This document shows, piece after piece, positions 37,601-41,509 of a stretch of DNA of 41,509 nt. This DNA comes from an uncultured Sphingorhabdus sp. (GTDB lineage Bacteria > Pseudomonadota > Alphaproteobacteria > Sphingomonadales > Sphingomonadaceae). Numbering within the stretch: position 1 is the first letter of the stretch; each line of letters starts with the position of its first letter. A program made the position numbers and the translations under genes. The stretch spans positions 1-41,509 of the forward strand of contig CALDZL010000059.1 in the NCBI GenBank assembly GCA_937944295.1, given 5' to 3'. The notes under the pieces are model-generated. The model did no database searches and was not told where the DNA came from. It was given only the letters and a program-made list of their open reading frames with translations.

Positions 37601-38266
37601 ATGAGCGAGGCTAAATCATTTGCTTCATTGTCATCAGGATTACTGGCTCGTAAAGGAGCTGCAAAACCCGCTATGCGTCGTCCAAATACTGGATTTAATC
37701 CAGACAATACTGGAGATAGTAGGCAAGATGATTTGGGCTGGAATGACATGGGATATGATGTTGATCCAGATATTTCATGCGAAGTACCTTCAGAAAAACC
37801 AGCAAACCCTCTGGCAAAGGCTATAGAAGTACCAAAACCAGAAGTTAAGCAACAACAAGAGCTGATTGCAGCCCAACTTCAGTCTATTAGTGAAATCGAT
37901 GAAGAGATATTAACAAAGGTCGATAATCCTCAATCAACGCAAGGCACTGCGGAAAAGCATAATATTGATAAGCAAGCGATAATACAAAATATAGGGGATA
38001 GAGATGATACAATAGCTGTATCACCAGCAAAGCCAGTAACAAGAAAGCCTATTGTCTCAAAAAGGGCTATAATTTCTAAAAAAGGAACCGTTAAGCGTAA
38101 AGCTGCTTTCACTCTAAGACTTGATCCTGAAAGACACCTAAAATTGCGTTTAGCATGTGCGATTAACAATATATCGGCCCAAAAATTTGTAACCGAAGCT
38201 CTGGATAACAAATTAAAAAATATGGATCAAATAGATCATTTAAGTGATCAGATAATTGAGAAATAA
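37601..38266 (+). CDS. Ribbon-helix-helix protein with long disordered N-terminus, candidate ParA partner
   Basis: A 221-residue protein in two parts. Residues 1 to about 160 are low-complexity and charged, predicted disordered. Residues 165-207 (AAFTLRLDPERHLKLRLACA, then INNISAQKFVTEALDNKL) have the strand-helix-helix pattern of RHH DNA-binding proteins such as ParG. The extreme N-terminus has a basic stretch (GLLARKGAAKPAMRR, about residues 13-27), similar in kind to the ParA-ATPase-activating peptides of ParB, ParG and other cargo adaptors. It lies directly after the parA-like gene. I infer that it links the ATPase to DNA or another cargo; neither the DNA site nor the cargo is visible. 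Confidence 0.78.
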   Translation: MSEAKSFASLSSGLLARKGAAKPAMRRPNTGFNPDNTGDSRQDDLGWNDMGYDVDPDISCEVPSEKPANPLAKAIEVPKPEVKQQQELIAAQLQSISEIDEEILTKVDNPQSTQGTAEKHNIDKQAIIQNIGDRDDTIAVSPAKPVTRKPIVSKRAIISKKGTVKRKAAFTLRLDPERHLKLRLACAINNISAQKFVTEALDNKLKNMDQIDHLSDQIIEK

Positions 38267-38310
38267 AATGGTAATAAAATCAGTAATTAGTAATAAGAAA
38301 TCAGTTAGCA

Positions 38311-38317
38311 AAGGTGA
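38311..38317 (+). promoter_or_regulatory. Ribosome binding site deciding the TPR/SPOR lipoprotein start
   Basis: AAGGTGA ends 4 bases before the ATG at 38322. Starting there puts the basic/hydrophobic signal at the N-terminus; the upstream TTG and ATG at 38256 and 38268 lack such a site. Confidence 0.6.
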
Positions 38318-38321
38318 CGCA

Positions 38322-39662
38322 ATGAAAAGCAAGACCATAATTAAATTAACATTAGCGGCAGCTATTGTAGCATTGCCTACAACTGGTTGTGCGGGTATCC
38401 TAAAAAAACAGTCTAATATATCTAGCACAGCGGATGCAGGAGATAAGAAAGCTGCTAAATGGGCTGCGAAGGCTGATAAATATCTGGCTGATGGTGATAT
38501 AGATAAGGCAGTAATCAATGCAGAACGCGCTGTAGATGCTGATTTTCATAACAGTGCTTATCGCTCAACATTGGCACGTGGTTATCTTGCTCAAGGCCGT
38601 TTCAATTCTGCTGAACGGACATTACAAGATGTAATAGATTTGGGACAAAAAGACCCTAGAACTATTATCAGCCTAGCACTATTACGCACCTCACAGGGGA
38701 GAACAGCATCAGCCATTAGCATGCTTAATAGTTATCGTGATATATTACCAGAAGGTGATTATGGCCTAGCTCTTGCTGTTGCTGGTGATAGAAAAAATTC
38801 TATTGAAGCTCTAGAATCAGGCGTAAGAAATTCTAATACGGCACAATTACGCCAAAACTTGGCTCTGGCATATGCGCTTAATGGGCAATGGCGCGAAGCT
38901 CGTGCTATGGCTTCACAAGATCTCACAGGATCACAAGTGAATGAAAATATTTCTAAATGGGCACAATATGCACGTCCAAATGCTTATCAGGAGCGTGTTG
39001 CTGGTCTATTGGGCATCAACCCACGTGAAGATGATGGCCAGCCTGCTCGCTTAGCATTAGAGAGCCGCAGCAATCCTAATATAGATTTTGCTACAAACTC
39101 TAGCAATGGAGAATTAGCAGCAACAGGCCCAGCGCCAACATCGTTGGTTGATAATGTTTTCTCTGCAAAAGAGAGCAATGTAAAGGTCAGTACGACATCT
39201 CAACCTGCACAAGACTTTAGAACACAAACAAGCTCAACTCAATCTACCAATGCACCATCTGCGCCTTCCAAATTTATAGTAGAAGATGAAAATGGAACGT
39301 TTAAGGGTAGTGTACCTAAGCAAAATATATCGAATTCAACAGCGAGTAAACCTGCAAAGCCTGTTTTGGCTAAAACAGTATCTAACAATGATTATATGAT
39401 CCAATTGGGTGCTTTTTCTTCTTCTAAAAATGCTCAGGCCGCTTGGAGTAAATTAACTAATGAGCATAGTGTATTGAAACCCTATCGATCAGCAAATAAT
39501 GTTGTAAACTCTAAAGGCCGTAAATTATATCGTCTGACAGCCATGGGTTTTAAAACCCAAGCAACAGCTAATTCTGTTTGTATCAGAATTAAAGCTAAAG
39601 GCGGAAGCTGTCTAGTTCGTAAAAATGAGGGTTCTACGGCTGTTAGATTGGCACGTAAGTAA
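38322..39662 (+). CDS. TPR and SPOR-domain lipoprotein
   Basis: A 446-residue predicted lipoprotein (MKSKTIIKLTLAAAIVALPT then TGC, Cys25 region). Tetratricopeptide repeats occupy about 45-200 (AAKWAAKADKYLADGDIDKA, YRSTLARGYLAQGRFNSAER, RTIISLALLRTSQGRTASAI, AQLRQNLALAYALNGQWREA), then a long Ser/Thr/Ala linker (about 235-360) and a C-terminal SPOR domain (DYMIQLGAFSSSKNAQAAWS onward) ending in VCIRIKAKGGSCLVRK. The SPOR domain is clearly similar to the one encoded at 35455 and keeps the same two cysteines. The lipobox is not ideal (Thr at -3). It is third in the parA-like cluster and likely co-transcribed. A role at the division site or a pole is inferred from SPOR. Confidence 0.86.
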   Translation: MKSKTIIKLTLAAAIVALPTTGCAGILKKQSNISSTADAGDKKAAKWAAKADKYLADGDIDKAVINAERAVDADFHNSAYRSTLARGYLAQGRFNSAERTLQDVIDLGQKDPRTIISLALLRTSQGRTASAISMLNSYRDILPEGDYGLALAVAGDRKNSIEALESGVRNSNTAQLRQNLALAYALNGQWREARAMASQDLTGSQVNENISKWAQYARPNAYQERVAGLLGINPREDDGQPARLALESRSNPNIDFATNSSNGELAATGPAPTSLVDNVFSAKESNVKVSTTSQPAQDFRTQTSSTQSTNAPSAPSKFIVEDENGTFKGSVPKQNISNSTASKPAKPVLAKTVSNNDYMIQLGAFSSSKNAQAAWSKLTNEHSVLKPYRSANNVVNSKGRKLYRLTAMGFKTQATANSVCIRIKAKGGSCLVRKNEGSTAVRLARK

Positions 39663-39699
39663 TAATATCTAAAACATATCTATAGACTAAAATAGATGT

Positions 39700-39734
39700 A
39701 AGGCGGCGGATTAATATATAATCTTGCCGCCCTT
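39700..39734. terminator. Bidirectional hairpin between the TPR/SPOR gene and pyrC-like gene
   Basis: GGCGGC (39702-39707) pairs with GCCGCC (39726-39731), and inside it GATTA pairs with TAATC around a 5-base loop. The hairpin covers the 3' end of the pyrC-like gene. It is the strongest GC stem in the area, but no T run follows on either strand. Confidence 0.5.
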
Positions 39735-40916
39735 CATCATATGGCGAACGCGTCCTTGAACAGGCAATCTATCAAATGGTGTATTACCTGCTTTGCCTTG
39801 CATAGCATTGCCATCGACTTGCCAAGGGGTCTCGATGTCGATTAAAATAATATCGGCTTCTAATCCAACCTTTATATCACCTGCATTGATTCCCAATATT
39901 TTGGCAGGATTACGGCTTAATAGATCAAATAATCGATCTATTGTAATTATACCATCGCGCACCAAATTGAGCGAGAGCGATAATAATGTCTCAGCTCCTG
40001 CCATACCAGGTGTGGCCTCTGAAAAAGGCAGGCGTTTTTCTTCGGGCGCTCTTGGATCATGTCCTGATGCTATCACATCGATGGTACCATCGCGCACTGC
40101 TTCTATGCAGGCGAGGCGGTCATCTTCGCTGCGAAGAGGAGGAGACAAACGCGTAAAAGTGCGAAACCCTGTCATTGCAGTGTCGGATAAAAATAGATGC
40201 GCTGGAGTGATCCCGCAACTTACTTTTAGACCGCGCGATTTGGCATCTCTTATCAGGTCTAAACCGCGTTTAGTGGTGACCTGGCGATAATGAATATGCA
40301 CATCGGCTTCTTCGGCCAAATACATATCACTAGAAATTGACATCACTTCGGATAGAGCAGGGGCATTGGAGAGACCGAGCATTGTAGCCGTTTCTCCAGA
40401 TGTTGCAACGCTATCGCGGGTTAATCCAATATCTTCGCTATGCACAAAAAGTGGTAGATTAAGCGTCGAGCAATATTCCATGACGCGCAGCATAGTCTCG
40501 CTTGCGATAATATTATTATGCCCTGTTGCAACGCCCATTGCGCCCGCTTCTTTCATTAGTGCTATCTCTGCTAAGTGCGTGCCTTCGAGATTTTTCGTGG
40601 CCGCCGCCAGAGGATGTACCCAAAAATCAGGCTTTCCTTTTAAGGCTGCATAACGAATGGTCGCTGGATCATCATGACATGGATTTTGATCGGGCATCAA
40701 TGCGGCGCGCGTAATACCGCCAAAACGAAAGGCTGGTTTATCTGTGCTAAAGACACCCAAATCGATTATGCCAGGTGCCAATAATAATCCCTTAGCGTCG
40801 AATATTTGTGCATCATTGTCGGCCTTTTGTCCGATATTTGTGATAAGACCATTTTCGCAGCTAATCATATCAGTAGTTTCGCTATTAAGTGCCTTGAAAT
40901 TTTGAATATGTATCAT
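39711..40916 (-). CDS. Dihydroorotase-like protein, probably inactive (PyrC' type)
   Basis: A 401-residue amidohydrolase-fold protein aligned with type I dihydroorotase. The metal ligands are lost: the HxH that follows IID in active enzymes reads DLGVF; the histidine before VST is replaced by Gln (YRQVTTKRG); and the catalytic TDHAPH reads SGHDPR. The HSED histidine and TPAHLFL remain. The overall fold features ([47 protein letters not shown]) are kept. Its start overlaps the pyrB stop by four bases (ATGA). In Pseudomonas a similar inactive PyrC' is a structural partner of aspartate transcarbamoylase; I infer the same here. A true pyrC should exist elsewhere in the genome. Confidence 0.9.
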   Translation of the reverse strand: MIHIQNFKALNSETTDMISCENGLITNIGQKADNDAQIFDAKGLLLAPGIIDLGVFSTDKPAFRFGGITRAALMPDQNPCHDDPATIRYAALKGKPDFWVHPLAAATKNLEGTHLAEIALMKEAGAMGVATGHNNIIASETMLRVMEYCSTLNLPLFVHSEDIGLTRDSVATSGETATMLGLSNAPALSEVMSISSDMYLAEEADVHIHYRQVTTKRGLDLIRDAKSRGLKVSCGITPAHLFLSDTAMTGFRTFTRLSPPLRSEDDRLACIEAVRDGTIDVIASGHDPRAPEEKRLPFSEATPGMAGAETLLSLSLNLVRDGIITIDRLFDLLSRNPAKILGINAGDIKVGLEADIILIDIETPWQVDGNAMQGKAGNTPFDRLPVQGRVRHMMKGGKIIY

Positions 40917-41509
40917 GTCCAGCCCTCGGTATTACGGGCTTTTCGGGTCAAAATGTCGAGACATGCCATACGCACTGCCACGCCCATTTCCACTTGCTCG
41001 GTTATGGCCGATAATTTCGCATTATCGGCAACGCTGCTTTCGATTTCAACGCCTCTGTTCATTGGTCCAGGATGCATGACAAGTACATCATCTTTCGCCA
41101 GCGAGAGACGCTGCTCATTCAACCCATAGAGAAAATTATACTCGCGAGCGGATGGAATGAAGTCTCCTTGCATACGCTCATTTTGTAGTCTGAGCATCAT
41201 AATGACATCGCATCCCTCTATCGCTTGTTCAAAATTGGTATAGCGTTTGACACCAAAGGCTTCCAAAGTTTTCGGTACAAGGGAGGGTGGACCAACCACA
41301 TGCACATCCGCACCCAATAATTTGAGGCAATATATATTCGATCGGGCTACGCGGCTGTGTAATATATCACCGCATATTGTAACAATCTGCCCTTCAACAT
41401 TGCCTTTACGCCGCTTGATTGTCAGCGCATCCAATAAGGCCTGCGTTGGATGTTCATTGGTTCCATCGCCAGCATTTATAACAGGGCAATCCACCTTATC
41501 CGATATAAG
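40913..41509 (-). CDS. pyrB: Aspartate carbamoyltransferase catalytic chain, 5' end outside window
   Basis: Condenses carbamoyl phosphate and aspartate in the first specific step of pyrimidine synthesis. The frame stays open to the last base of the window; a GTG at 41494 is internal, since the conserved sequence continues upstream of it. About 198 C-terminal residues are seen: [20 protein letters not shown], the aspartate-domain RLQNERMQ and [14 protein letters not shown]. The N-terminal carbamoyl-phosphate domain with STRTR lies outside (roughly 110-125 residues missing). The stop overlaps the start of the inactive dihydroorotase, the arrangement of dodecameric PyrB-PyrC' enzymes. Confidence 0.96.
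   Translation of the reverse strand, partial: LISDKVDCPVINAGDGTNEHPTQALLDALTIKRRKGNVEGQIVTICGDILHSRVARSNIYCLKLLGADVHVVGPPSLVPKTLEAFGVKRYTNFEQAIEGCDVIMMLRLQNERMQGDFIPSAREYNFLYGLNEQRLSLAKDDVLVMHPGPMNRGVEIESSVADNAKLSAITEQVEMGVAVRMACLDILTRKARNTEGWT

Noticed and set aside
39711-40916. pyrC-like gene as a pseudogene
   Set aside because: The frame is intact at full length, coupled to pyrB, and the loss is confined to metal ligands, which fits a maintained structural subunit better than decay.

Overview
The window is 41.5 kb of chromosome from an alphaproteobacterium, most probably a low-GC member of the Sphingomonadales or a close relative. The pointers are: the alaS/icd neighbourhood; the chvI-chvG-hprK-rapZ-EIIA-HPr gene string, with the short HprK typical of alphaproteobacteria; a fused two-subunit 2-oxoacid:ferredoxin oxidoreductase; paired SPOR-domain proteins around a ParA; and a degenerate dihydroorotase overlapping pyrB. 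Genes are tightly packed, mostly housekeeping, with many 4-base and 8-base overlaps. I see no tRNA, rRNA, insertion sequence, integrase, prophage or CRISPR array.

Layout. 1-7.8 kb: the end of alaS (cut by the window edge), then on the minus strand a secreted prolyl oligopeptidase, a CPA2 cation/proton antiporter and NADP-isocitrate dehydrogenase. 8-11 kb: phospholipid genes psd and pssA, then rmuC. 10.9-16.2 kb (minus): a single regulatory operon, transcribed chvI-chvG-hprK-rapZ-EIIA(Man)-ptsH-SpoU methyltransferase, in which an envelope two-component system is co-transcribed with a sugar-permease-free PTS. 16.4-24.7 kb: a small acidic protein, an NfeD/SPFH pair, an M28 peptidase, guaB, an RsmB-type methyltransferase, a TPR protein, a DUF481 outer-membrane protein and rppH.

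24.9-31.5 kb (plus): seven genes with no base between them: korA, a small membrane protein, korB, a lipoprotein, a membrane metal-dependent hydrolase, a second paralogous lipoprotein, and photolyase. Sampled 60-base lines show that the recognisable enzymes (about 47-53% GC) alternate with small unrecognised genes (about 23-40% GC). This is the most unusual structure in the window. 31.5-35.4 kb: a CBM-like secreted protein, an SDR, purF, then hisI coupled to a six-cysteine lipoprotein.

35.5-39.7 kb: a Sel1/SPOR protein diverges from a ParA - ribbon-helix-helix - TPR/SPOR lipoprotein cluster across a 369-base AT-rich gap that contains a perfect CtrA box. It looks like a chromosomal type Ib ParA positioning module tied to peptidoglycan-binding proteins. 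39.7-41.5 kb (minus): pyrB (cut by the window edge) overlapping a dihydroorotase-like gene that has lost its metal ligands.

All calls come from reading the sequence and from remembered family motifs; no database search was run.
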